From NCBI RefSeq assembly GCF_003202205.1, contig NZ_PDOG01000003.1, positions 571,403 through 635,402 of the forward strand: a DNA stretch of 64,000 bases. The letters run 5' to 3'. Source of the DNA: Halomonas sp. LBP4. Lineage in GTDB: Bacteria > Pseudomonadota > Gammaproteobacteria > Pseudomonadales > Halomonadaceae. Shown here piece after piece: positions 34,510-42,003 of the stretch. Positions within the stretch are counted from its first letter, which is position 1; each line of letters starts with the position of its first letter. Under the pieces are notes generated by a model. It searched no databases and was not told the origin of the DNA. It was given only the letters and a program-made list of their open reading frames with translations. The position numbers and the translations under genes are program-made.

Positions 34510-36303
34510 ATGGACACGAGTCACTTGACCGACGCGCTCTCGATAGCTGCCCTGCTGACCCAGGGCACCGTGCTGGCCGTACTGGGCACCCTGGCGTTCA
34601 CGCGCATTGCCCCCGATGTGATCCTGATGGCCGCTATGGCCTTCCTGGTGATCGGCGGCATCCTCACCCCCGGCGAGGCCCTGGTAGGCTTCTCCAACCC
34701 CGGCGTGATGACCATCGCCACGCTCTATGTGGTGGCGGCAGGGCTCAAGGAAACCGGCGCCATCCAGTGGCTGGCCCATTGCCTCCTCGGTCAGCCGCAT
34801 CGCCTGCGTCAGGCCCAGCTGCGGGTACTGCTGCCGGCTTCCGGCCTCAGCGCCTTCATGAACAACACCACGGTGGTGGCGATGTTCATCCCCGCCGTGC
34901 AGGAGTGGGCCGGGCGCCTCCGGCTGCCCCCCTCCAAGCTGCTGCTGCCGCTGAGCTATGCGGCCATTCTCGGCGGCACCTGCACGCTCATCGGCACCAG
35001 CACCAACCTGGTGGTGAACGGCCTGCTGCAGACCGAGATGGGCATCGGGCTCAGCATGTTCTCGCTGGCGTGGGTCGGCGTGCCGCTGGTGGTGGTGGGT
35101 GGCGGCTTCCTCTACCTGTTCGCCGACCGGCTTCTGCCCAACCGCCAGGGCGTGCTGGAGCAGCTCGAGCAGGCCCGCGAGTACGCCGTTGACGTGATCG
35201 TCGATGACAAGGGCCCCCTGGTCGGCAAGACCATCGCCGATGCCGGCCTGCGCCATCTCAGCCACGGCTACCTGGCCGACATCGAGCGCCACGGCCGGCT
35301 GCTGACCGAGGTGCCGCCGGAAACCGAACTGCAGGCCGGCGACATCCTGGTGTTCATCGGCGACCCCGAATGTGCCCGGGAGCTGCGCCGCATCCATGGC
35401 TTGAAGCCCGCCAGCGGCGACGTCCACAAGCTCGATATCGCCCACCACCACCGCTGCCTGGTCGAGGCGGTGATCGGCCCCGACTTCGGCGGCCTGAACC
35501 AGACGGTAAGCGAATCGCGCTTTCGTTCCCGCTACCAGGCCGTGATCCTGTCGATCTCCCGGCATGGCGGGCGACTGACCGGCAAGCTGGGTGACATTCG
35601 CTTTCAGGTGGGCGACACCCTGCTGCTCGAGACCGCCCAGGACTTCGTCGACCAGTACCGCTACCGCAAGGACTTCCTGCTGGTCAGCGGCTTGCACGAC
35701 TCCACGCCGCCGGACTTCCGCAAGGCCCCCGTGGCGCTGGGCATCCTGGGCGCCATGGTCACCGTCAGCGCCCTGGGGTTGCTGAGCATCCTGGAAGCGG
35801 CGCTGCTGGCCGGCGGCGGCATGCTGGTGACGCGTTGCGTGCCGGCCAGCAAGGCGCGGCGCTATGTGGACCTCTCGGTGCTGATCGTCATCGCGGCCTC
35901 CTTCGCCCTGGGGGCCGCCATGACCAAGACCGGCGCCGCGGCGCAGATCGCCCAGTGGCTGCTGCTGAGCGACGACCTGGCCCCCTGGGCGGCCCTGGCG
36001 CTGGTCTACCTGATGACGGTGGTCTTCACCGAGCTGATCACCAACAACGCCGCGGCGGTGCTGATGTTTCCCATCGCCGTCGCCGTGGCCGAGCAGTTGG
36101 GCGTCAACTTCATGCCCTTCGTCATCGCCATCATGTTCGCCGCCTCGGCCAGCTTCATGACGCCCCTCGGCTACCAGACCAACCTGATGGTGCTCGGCCC
36201 CGGCGGCTATCGCTTCACCGACTACCTGAGGCTGGGCACCCCGCTGAGCCTGATCGTCGGCGCCACCGCGGTGGGGCTGATACCGCTGGTGTGGGGGTTT
36301 TGA
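34510..36303 (+). CDS. SLC13-family transporter with two RCK_C domains
   Basis: A 597-residue membrane transporter with hydrophobic halves at residues ~10-200 and ~400-597 and a soluble centre. The centre holds two TrkA-C (RCK_C) domains ([14 protein letters not shown] ... [12 protein letters not shown] and [14 protein letters not shown] ... [11 protein letters not shown]). Motifs [16 protein letters not shown] and [14 protein letters not shown], repeated as [15 protein letters not shown] and [14 protein letters not shown], are typical of the divalent anion:Na+ symporter fold. Neighbouring cysQ and a cysD remnant suggest sulfate uptake, an inference. ATG 34510 is used; a GTG at 34492 overlaps the ops element. 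Its 3' end is duplicated at 38716. Confidence 0.87.
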   Translation: MDTSHLTDALSIAALLTQGTVLAVLGTLAFTRIAPDVILMAAMAFLVIGGILTPGEALVGFSNPGVMTIATLYVVAAGLKETGAIQWLAHCLLGQPHRLRQAQLRVLLPASGLSAFMNNTTVVAMFIPAVQEWAGRLRLPPSKLLLPLSYAAILGGTCTLIGTSTNLVVNGLLQTEMGIGLSMFSLAWVGVPLVVVGGGFLYLFADRLLPNRQGVLEQLEQAREYAVDVIVDDKGPLVGKTIADAGLRHLSHGYLADIERHGRLLTEVPPETELQAGDILVFIGDPECARELRRIHGLKPASGDVHKLDIAHHHRCLVEAVIGPDFGGLNQTVSESRFRSRYQAVILSISRHGGRLTGKLGDIRFQVGDTLLLETAQDFVDQYRYRKDFLLVSGLHDSTPPDFRKAPVALGILGAMVTVSALGLLSILEAALLAGGGMLVTRCVPASKARRYVDLSVLIVIAASFALGAAMTKTGAAAQIAQWLLLSDDLAPWAALALVYLMTVVFTELITNNAAAVLMFPIAVAVAEQLGVNFMPFVIAIMFAASASFMTPLGYQTNLMVLGPGGYRFTDYLRLGTPLSLIVGATAVGLIPLVWGF

Positions 36304-36326
36304 GAGGCAAGACGCCGCTTCGCGGC
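36239..36326. repeat. 88-bp direct repeat, left copy
   Basis: Covers the last codons, stop and downstream 23 bases of the SLC13 gene. The identical sequence, with one mismatch (CCGCTGGTG versus CCGTTGGTG), recurs at 38716-38803. The two copies bracket a three-gene cassette. Confidence 0.95.
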
Positions 36327-36454
36327 CTCCTGCACAGCAGCTCACGTTGATGCGCGATGAACCAGAATCATGCCTCTGAGGGAACGCATAGCGGTATATG
36401 GTGTAAAGTAGGGTGTAAAGGTCTGTCGATGTTCCATGTTCACGTGTCAGTAGG

Positions 36455-37252
36455 ATGCTCAATGCCATGACCACGCCCGTGTCGCAGGCTCCCGTTTTCT
36501 ATGCCCTCGCTCAGATCAAGTTCAACCGGATCGAGCAGATGGCCAGCTTTGTGGGGCCTCTGCAGGATGCGCTACGCCGTCAGGGCTATCCGGACTTCCG
36601 CGAGGATCATCAGCTGCACATGCAGGTGACGCCCGGGCCTCAGGTCGATGTGCAGCGGCAAGAGGTCAAACGCTGGGTGTTCACCGATCAGGAGCGTCAG
36701 GAGGGGTTCATCCTGCTCAAGGATGCGCTGATCTTTCAGACGGCTCGCTACTCCCGCTTCACTGATTTCAAGGACACTGTACTGAAGGGGCTTGGCGCGC
36801 TGCATGGGGAAGTGGAGTTGGCCTATGTCGATCGCATCGGCTTGCGCTATCTGGATGCAGTCATTCCTTCCGAGGCCTACCCCCTGGAACGGCTGCTCAG
36901 TCCGGGGCTGATCGGGCTCTGCCGCGGGGTCGCCGGCCAGCCCAGGCATACCGTGACGGAAACGGTGAGTGCCATAGGGGGAGGTACCCTGGTGGTGCGT
37001 ACCCTGATCTCCCCGCAGGGCGTGGTCCTCCCCCCGGACCTGCAGCCGATGTCGCTGAATCTGGACGCGCGGATTCCGGCGTCGCAAGGCCAGGAAACCG
37101 CTGTGCTGGATAGTGACTATTTCGTCGAACGCCGGGAGACCTTCGATAGCCAGTCCGTGGAGAGACAACTGGATATCTCGCATGATGTCATCATCGAGGC
37201 CTTCGAGCGGGCGACCACTGAGCAGGCGAGGACGCAGCTATGGCAACTGTAA
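36455..37252 (+). CDS. TIGR04255-type protein of unknown function (cassette gene 1)
   Basis: A 265-residue soluble protein resembling the TIGR04255 family of sporadically distributed proteins with no known function. Characteristic parts are the N-terminal PVFYALAQIKFNRIEQM, the mid-region RYSRFTDFKDTVLKGL, AYVDRIGLRYLDAVIP, and the C-terminal LNLDARIPASQ with the closing IIEAFERATTEQART. No catalytic motif is recognised. An alternative ATG is at 36467. Upstream, two GTGTAAAG direct repeats (about 36400-36420) sit in the presumed promoter. It overlaps the next gene by 13 bases and lies between 88-bp direct repeats. Confidence 0.65.
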   Translation: MLNAMTTPVSQAPVFYALAQIKFNRIEQMASFVGPLQDALRRQGYPDFREDHQLHMQVTPGPQVDVQRQEVKRWVFTDQERQEGFILLKDALIFQTARYSRFTDFKDTVLKGLGALHGEVELAYVDRIGLRYLDAVIPSEAYPLERLLSPGLIGLCRGVAGQPRHTVTETVSAIGGGTLVVRTLISPQGVVLPPDLQPMSLNLDARIPASQGQETAVLDSDYFVERRETFDSQSVERQLDISHDVIIEAFERATTEQARTQLWQL

Positions 37253-37899
37253 GCTTCGAACATAGCGGCAGCAGCGGTGCGCCGCAGCCGCCCTGGGGGT
37301 GGAGCGCTGGTGCCCGGCAAACTGTGGCAGTGGCCGCAACCTGCTTCCTGGTTCCCTTCACGCTGGGAGGCGAACTGGGCTCCGGTGGTGCCATGACCCC
37401 GGAAGCCGCCCTGTCACGACACCAATGGCTCCAGGACGAGTTCATCGAAATCGCTGGATCGGCTCCGGATCGGAACACTGACCTTCGCTCACCGGCAGAG
37501 TTGCTGGAGCAGGTCCGTCAGGCATTGGGGCTGACGGTCACCGATCTGTCACGGCTGCTCGATACGTCGCGACCGACGGTCTATGCCTGGTTGAACGGGC
37601 AGGAGCCTCGCCCCGAGGTACATGAGAGGCTCCTTCGGTTAGAACAGCGTGCTGCCGTAGTGGCGGCGTGCGAGTTGCCGCGCATCAGCAAGTTGATTCG
37701 CCGCCCTCTGCGTTGTGGTGGCACCCTGCTGGAACGATTGCAGAGCGGGGCCCCGCTGGAGCAGGCGCTGGATGAGCTCAAGACGCTCGCCCAGCGTGAG
37801 CAGGCTGGCCGTCAGCGACATAAGGGATTGACGGAGGCTGCCCGCGGCAGTCGTGAGGCGCTCGATGACGTGGCGGTGCCGCTGGATCGGCGAGGATAG
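37240..37899 (+). CDS. Helix-turn-helix protein with N-terminal hydrophobic segment (cassette gene 2)
   Basis: A 219-residue protein. Residues ~86-135 form an XRE-like helix-turn-helix (LLEQVRQALGLTVTDLSRL, then TSRPTVYAWLNGQEPRPEV), which should bind DNA. Residues ~28-45 (TVAVAATCFLVPFTLGG) are hydrophobic enough for a membrane segment, which would be unusual for a repressor. The C-terminal third is charged and helical. It starts inside the end of gene 1 and ends three bases before gene 3, so the three are one operon. It may be an antitoxin-like regulator; this is only inference. Confidence 0.7.
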   Translation: MATVSFEHSGSSGAPQPPWGWSAGARQTVAVAATCFLVPFTLGGELGSGGAMTPEAALSRHQWLQDEFIEIAGSAPDRNTDLRSPAELLEQVRQALGLTVTDLSRLLDTSRPTVYAWLNGQEPRPEVHERLLRLEQRAAVVAACELPRISKLIRRPLRCGGTLLERLQSGAPLEQALDELKTLAQREQAGRQRHKGLTEAARGSREALDDVAVPLDRRG

Positions 37900-37902
37900 G
37901 CC

Positions 37903-38709
37903 GTGGGGGAGAGTGACTGGACGCGCACGATGCCCTGGGCCCAGGGCAGCCTGATTGACGGTGAGGATATGGTGGCCTTGGGCCTCGCAGCCGCGGACGC
38001 GTGCTGGGGAGTAGTGGTCACCCACGACTGCGACTTGGCCAACGACAACCTGGGAATAGAGCCCTCTGTCGAGTTGATTGTGGCGCAACCGGTCTCGTCT
38101 CCTGATGGAAACTGTCGACACGCCAAGAACGCTCGCAAGTTGCATCTCGACTGGGAAGGGGAGGCGGAACCGCTTTGCCTGGAGCTGCTGGCCACTCGCA
38201 AGTGTCAAGTCGATAAGGCGGCCTTGGCGTCATGCCATCCTGTCCCCGGCCTCACGCTGACGCCGGCCGGCCAGCGTATCCTGCAAAGCTGGCTGGCTGC
38301 TCGTTACCGCCGTCAGGCCTTGCCCGACAGCTTGGTGGAAAGGTTGAGGCATGTCGTTCAGCGCCTGGAAAGGCACGGGAAGACCGAGGCGGCCACCGTC
38401 GTCGGGTACTGGCTGTCCTTTTCACCAGCCAGAGAGTTGGCCTCCGACGATCCCTACGATCTGGATATCAGCATCGTGTATACGATCGACTCGCCGGAAG
38501 CCGAGGAGGCAGCCATCGCCATTGCCGGGGACGTCTCGCAGCGATTCGCGGAGCTGGTCGAGAAAGCCAAGGCCGGTGGCGTGGTGCTGGGGCAGTGTAG
38601 TGCCTATTCCGAGGAGGAATTCACCCTCCATGACATCCGCCACCACGTAGAACTACGGTTGGACTACCTCAGCAACCGCGCCTATCCGGATGGGATCGAG
38701 CTGGAGTGA
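37903..38709 (+). CDS. Unrecognised protein with THDCDL motif (cassette gene 3)
   Basis: A 268-residue protein starting at GTG 37903. I do not recognise the family with certainty. The N-terminal part contains WGVVVTHDCDLANDNLG and VELIVAQPVSS, a (T/S)HDCD signature whose His, Asp and Cys could bind metal or act catalytically. The middle part has KLHLDWEG and SWLAARYRRQALPDSLVER, and the C-terminal part has DLDISIVYTIDSPEAEEAA. There is no signal peptide or membrane helix. It is the last gene of the tight three-gene unit and stops six bases before the right 88-bp repeat. Confidence 0.6.
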   Translation: MGESDWTRTMPWAQGSLIDGEDMVALGLAAADACWGVVVTHDCDLANDNLGIEPSVELIVAQPVSSPDGNCRHAKNARKLHLDWEGEAEPLCLELLATRKCQVDKAALASCHPVPGLTLTPAGQRILQSWLAARYRRQALPDSLVERLRHVVQRLERHGKTEAATVVGYWLSFSPARELASDDPYDLDISIVYTIDSPEAEEAAIAIAGDVSQRFAELVEKAKAGGVVLGQCSAYSEEEFTLHDIRHHVELRLDYLSNRAYPDGIELE

Positions 38710-38715
38710 ATCTGG

Positions 38716-38803
38716 CCCCGCTGAGCCTGATCGTCGGCGCCACCGCGGTGGGGCTGATACCGTTGGTGTGGGGGTTTTGAGAGGCAAGACGCCGCTTCGC
38801 GGC
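38716..38803. repeat. 88-bp direct repeat, right copy
   Basis: Second copy of the SLC13 3' end (including its TGA), one mismatch from 36239-36326. Beyond it a purine/pyrimidine-rich inverted stretch (38804-38870) leads to the cysQ ribosome site, so the native SLC13-cysQ junction probably ran through this sequence. Confidence 0.95.
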
Positions 38804-38884
38804 TGAAGAATGAAGAGGTAAGAAGAGGGCGTCACTCTCTTCCCTCTTCCTTCTTCTCTCTTCCGTCTGATTTAAGGAGTTGTT

Positions 38885-39715
38885 TTGACCCATTTCGTAA
38901 CCAATGAGCTGCGCGCCCGCCTGATCGAGGGCGTGCACACCGCGGGGCGCGAGGTCCTGGCGATCTACGCGCAGGACTTCGCGGTGGAAACCAAGGACGA
39001 CGCGAGCCCGCTGACCGAGGCGGACATGGTCTCCCACCATGCGCTGGTGGCACTGCTGGAAAGGTGGGCGCCGGGCGTGCCGGTGCTCTCCGAGGAATCC
39101 GGCGAGATCCCCTTCGAGACGCGCCAGGGCTGGGAGCGCTACTGGCTGATCGACCCGCTGGACGGCACCAAGGAGTTCATCAACAAGAACGGCGAGTTCA
39201 CCCTCAATGTGGCCCTGGTCGAGCAGGGCGTGCCGGTGTTCGGCATCGTGCATGCCCCCGTGCTGCACACCACCTGGGTCGGCCTGGTGGGTGGGGAGGC
39301 CTTCAAGGTGAAGAGGGGGATCTACTCCCAGGTGCGGGTGCGCGAGCTGCCCGACCCCGACGTCGAGCCCTGGAAGGTGGTCGGCAGCCGCCGCCACGGC
39401 GCCGAGACCTTCGAGGCCTTCTGCGCTGCGCTGCCGCATCACGAGCGGGTCTCCATGGGCAGCTCGATCAAGCTCTGCCTGGTCGCCGAGGGGGCCGCCG
39501 ACCTCTACCCGCGCCTCGCGCCCACCAGCGAATGGGACACCGCCGCCGCCCAGGCCGTGGTCACCGCCGCCGGCGGCGAGGTGCTCGACGCCAACACCCT
39601 CGAGCCGCTGCGCTGCAACCGGCAGGACAGCGTGCTCAACCCCTGGTTCATCGCCTGCGGCCAGCGGGATGAGCGGTGGGAGAGGGCGCTGCGTGCCAGC
39701 CTGCCAGGCAGTTGA
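38885..39715 (+). CDS. cysQ: 3'(2'),5'-bisphosphate nucleotidase
   Basis: A 276-residue Mg-dependent, Li-sensitive phosphatase of the inositol-monophosphatase fold that removes the 3' phosphate from PAP/PAPS formed in sulfate activation. Metal-site motifs are SEESGEIP, WLIDPLDGTKEFINKNGEFTLN-type (DPLDGT) and the late EWDTAAAQAVV. The start is TTG 38885 with AAGGAG five bases upstream, which decides against later ATGs. It was probably co-transcribed with the SLC13 gene before the cassette inserted. A second copy of its last ~65 bases lies at 45964-46027. Confidence 0.95.
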   Translation: MTHFVTNELRARLIEGVHTAGREVLAIYAQDFAVETKDDASPLTEADMVSHHALVALLERWAPGVPVLSEESGEIPFETRQGWERYWLIDPLDGTKEFINKNGEFTLNVALVEQGVPVFGIVHAPVLHTTWVGLVGGEAFKVKRGIYSQVRVRELPDPDVEPWKVVGSRRHGAETFEAFCAALPHHERVSMGSSIKLCLVAEGAADLYPRLAPTSEWDTAAAQAVVTAAGGEVLDANTLEPLRCNRQDSVLNPWFIACGQRDERWERALRASLPGS

Positions 39716-39827
39716 AGACAGACGGCTAGCGGGGCGGGTTACCGACGCTGGCGCCGCCTCCGGGGCCTGCCCCCCGGGATGTCGAGGTCACCGCGGGGAG
39801 CCTATATCGCCGAGGCGCATCGGGCAC

Positions 39828-40330
39828 GGGGTCAGACCCTGAGGCCTCCCCAGAAATATATCTGCATTATCAATGCGTTGGGCATGGGTGGGTGGCAGGT
39901 TGCCAGCGCTGCCGGTCCCTATGGGGTTAGACCCTGAGGCCTCCCCAGGAGTCTTACTGAAAAATCAGCATGTTGAGGGCGTTTTGGCGGTGGGCTGCCA
40001 GCGCTGGGAGGCCCTATGGGGTCAGACCCCGGCGGTGTCGAATCCGCTCGCCACGTGCACCATGACAAGCCTGGCAACTCGGCTGGGGTCTGACCCCATA
40101 GGGGCGGGCCTCGGCGCCTTTACTCGGCGAACATGCCGCCATCATCGAGAAATTCGTGGGGAGGCCGCAGAGTCAGACCCCGGCGGCGTCGAATCCGCTC
40201 GCAAGACGCACTATGACGGGCTTCGCGACTTGGCTGGGGTCTGATCCCTTAGGGGCGGCCTCGGCGCCTTCTTCGGCGAACAAGCTATCAACGTCGAGAA
40301 AAACGTGGGGATTTCGTCAGGGTCAGGCCC
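39828..40330. repeat. REPIN-rich non-coding stretch after cysQ
   Basis: About 700 bases after cysQ contain no gene. They hold several GGGGTC cores, an 88-bp long-loop REPIN at 40014-40101, a second at ~40171-40252, and blocks shared with 4950-5190 (AATGCGTTGG, TGCCAGCGCTGCCGGTCCC, AACAAGCTATCAACGTCGAG). Confidence 0.85.
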
Positions 40331-40356
40331 CAAGGATGTAACCTCGACGTCTTCAT

Positions 40357-40392
40357 CTCGTGGAGTGGTATCGCGGGTTCAATAACGTCTAG
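40357..40392 (+). pseudogene. Epimerase C-terminal tail remnant
   Basis: Twelve codons read LVEWYRGFNNV-stop, the end of a sugar-nucleotide epimerase. The following ~38 bases match those after the epimerase fragment that ends at 43388. Confidence 0.45.
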
Positions 40393-40423
40393 TCTTGTGG
40401 ATGTGCCCCGTCAGGAGGTGATC

Positions 40424-40615
40424 ATGCGCAACCTTCAATCAAGAATTACGATTAACCCCGACCAGTGCGGCGGTCGGCCCTGCATTCGCGGGATGCGAAT
40501 TCGGGTAGTAGATGTGCTTGATCTGCTGGCACAGGGTTTGACGACCGAGCAAGTCCTGGAGGAAATGCCCGACCTCGAACGGGAAGATATCGAAGCCGCT
40601 ATTAACTACGAATAA
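40424..40615 (+). CDS. DUF433 family antitoxin-like protein
   Basis: A 63-residue DUF433 protein with the typical SRITINPDQCGGRPCIRGMR and VVDVLDLLAQGLTTEQVLEE motifs; this family contains a helix-turn-helix and usually acts as the antitoxin to a PIN-like DUF5615 toxin encoded next to it. Here no toxin follows: the downstream sequence is a chimeric fragment. The AGGAGG site precedes ATG 40424. The gene is therefore an orphan antitoxin or solitary regulator. Confidence 0.8.
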   Translation: MRNLQSRITINPDQCGGRPCIRGMRIRVVDVLDLLAQGLTTEQVLEEMPDLEREDIEAAINYE

Positions 40616-40624
40616 GAAGGCAAC

Positions 40625-40832
40625 GTGAACATACGCCACCACGGCGGCGGGGCGGGCGTCACCGCCTGCAGATCGCTCCGGGCCCTGCTGCTCACCAGAC
40701 AGATCATGCTGAAGTTCGGCGAGCTGCCCGCCTGGGCGAGAAAGGCTCGAGAGTGCCACCACCGACCAGCTGGAAGCCTGGGCCGAGCGTATCCTGAGTG
40801 CCGATAGCCTGGAAGCCCTGCTGAAAGAGTGA
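40625..40832 (+). pseudogene. Chimeric fragment: beta-CASP RNase 5' end joined to Rpn 3' end
   Basis: The first ~50 bases (GTGAACATACGCCACCACGG onward) copy the start of the RNase gene at 43455. From about 40673 the sequence copies the end of the Rpn-type gene at 45535-45684 (LLLTRQIMLKFGELPAWA), with a frameshift after WARKA. Similarity continues past the stop for ~30 bases. This is a duplicate of 43440-45720 that has lost its ~2-kb interior. Confidence 0.85.
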
Positions 40833-40899
40833 TCGCCCTTCCAGGACCGAGGATCGAGCGCCAAGGACCCCCTTGACCCCGACAAAGCCCCATGCCTCC

Positions 40900-40947
40900 T
40901 GTGGGAGCGATCTTCAGACGCGATAGGCGCCGCCAGGCGCCCGCCTG
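40900..40947. repeat. Second REP type (TGTAGGAGC family), degenerate copy
   Basis: TGTGGGAGCGATCTTC followed by GATAGGCGCCGCCAGGCGCC resembles copies at 43100-43145 and 46300-46347. It is a G+C-rich palindrome unrelated to the GGGGTC family. Confidence 0.6.
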
Positions 40948-40983
40948 AATGTTGGCAATAAGGCTCGAATCGAGGGTGACGTT

Positions 40984-41295
40984 ATGTATGCTCAAAATCT
41001 TATTGACAAGGACTTGATGAAGACCTCCATCGAGTCCCTGCCATTACCTGGTTTCGTCCGCGACGTCGAGGTAGAGACAGGCATCGATGCCTCAGGAGAA
41101 GAGGCAGTCTGGGTGTGGATCGTTGTTGATAAAGGCACAATGACAAGCCTCGAGAACAAGCGAGCCATGAAGGCATTGAGAGAAAAGATCTATGAAATCT
41201 TTTCAGACAAGGCCGCAGGCGTGCTGCCCTACATAAGACTGCGAAACCCAGCAGGTACGACAGGGCAGACTCTCGTCAATACAGGACTTTCATGA
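40984..41295 (+). CDS. Hypothetical protein, 103 residues
   Basis: A small protein of lower GC content than the backbone. It contains SLPLPGFVRDVEVETGIDAS followed by AVWVWIVVD, and a charged helix (NKRAMKALREKIYEIF). No family was identified with confidence; the DxxGxxAVWV strand pattern resembles small partner proteins found near HEPN or other toxin-antitoxin genes. It stands alone among toxin-antitoxin genes, which is the only contextual hint. ATG 41017 is a possible internal start. Confidence 0.5.
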   Translation: MYAQNLIDKDLMKTSIESLPLPGFVRDVEVETGIDASGEEAVWVWIVVDKGTMTSLENKRAMKALREKIYEIFSDKAAGVLPYIRLRNPAGTTGQTLVNTGLS

Positions 41296-41391
41296 TGGTG
41301 TTGATGTTTCACCTTGGCTGGTCAAGAGTATAAGGCTGGAAGTCTTGAGATGTAAGAATTCCTATTGGCTATCTAGCGAGGCGACTAGATC

Positions 41392-41595
41392 ATGAACACG
41401 TCTGAAAAGATTGTCAGTAATATCAACCGGCTTCACGAGTCACTCCAGGAAGAGGTGCTGGACTTTACTTATTTTCTGATGCAAAAACTTGAAAAAAGTG
41501 AATTGAAAAGCTTTTCTCAGGCACAGGAATCGAGCATGGAAAAGCTATGGGGCAATGACGAGGACGAGGTTTGGAACGATGTACCAGTCCGGTGA
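41392..41595 (+). CDS. DUF2281-like antitoxin
   Basis: A 67-residue protein (SEKIVSNINRLHESLQEEVL, then DFTYFLMQKLEKS) of the DUF2281 type, whose N-terminal helices act as antitoxin to MazF/PemK- or PIN-type toxins. The acidic C-terminus (WGNDEDEVWNDV) fits toxin binding. The toxin frame starts inside its 3' end but is truncated, so this antitoxin probably no longer has a working partner. Confidence 0.68.
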   Translation: MNTSEKIVSNINRLHESLQEEVLDFTYFLMQKLEKSELKSFSQAQESSMEKLWGNDEDEVWNDVPVR

Positions 41596-41662
41596 CGTTG
41601 TCCTGATTCCTTTTTCATCAATCAAGATATGGAAAAGCAGGCGTTGGCTGATTGACGGCTAA
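41579..41662 (+). pseudogene. Truncated MazF/PemK-like toxin
   Basis: The frame MYQSGDVVLIPFSSIKIWKS is the N-terminus of a MazF-type endoribonuclease and overlaps the antitoxin stop by 17 bases, the normal layout of such pairs. It ends after 27 codons at TAA 41660-41662; the rest of the ~110-residue toxin is absent. Confidence 0.6.
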
Positions 41663-41712
41663 TGCTTCATGGCCTAAAGTTTGGCTATTCAAGTGCCAAT
41701 GGGGGGCTCTGC

Positions 41713-42003
41713 ATGAAGCCATCTATTGCATATCAGCAGCATCGTGAAGCCATCCGGCAGATCGTGGAGCGGCACCATGCCAAAAACCCCCGCATCTTCG
41801 GCTCTGTCCTCCACGGCCAGGACACGGATGGAAGCGATTTGGACATCCTCATCGACACCACCAAGGAGACATCACTCTTTGATGTGGGTGCTATCCGTGA
41901 AGAGCTTACAGAACTCCTTGGGGTGGAGGTTGATGTGCTGACCCCTGGTGCATTACCTGACAGGTGGAAAATGGAAGTGCTGAATGAGGCTCAGGCAGTA
42001 TGA
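41713..42003 (+). CDS. mntA: MntA-type minimal nucleotidyltransferase antitoxin
   Basis: A 96-residue minimal nucleotidyltransferase. The active-site motif is FGSVLHGQDTDGSDLDILID (GS-x-DxD), at residues ~30-49, with a third Asp in VEVDVLTPG. In characterised pairs MntA AMPylates the HEPN toxin HepT to neutralise it. The gene overlaps hepT by four bases (ATGA), so production is coupled. The pair looks complete and functional. Confidence 0.88.
   Translation: MKPSIAYQQHREAIRQIVERHHAKNPRIFGSVLHGQDTDGSDLDILIDTTKETSLFDVGAIREELTELLGVEVDVLTPGALPDRWKMEVLNEAQAV

Noticed and set aside
34282..36474. A 730-codon minus-strand frame opposite the SLC13 gene
   Set aside because: Shadow of a real membrane-protein gene; rich in His/Gln with no recognisable family.
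36239..38803. Insertion-sequence composite transposon as explanation for the direct repeats
   Set aside because: The 88-bp repeats are the end of the SLC13 gene, not IS ends, and no transposase or terminal inverted repeats are present.
38804..38870. Purine/pyrimidine-rich inverted stretch before cysQ as a terminator
   Set aside because: The arms match only imperfectly and no T-run follows; it may reflect simple-sequence composition.
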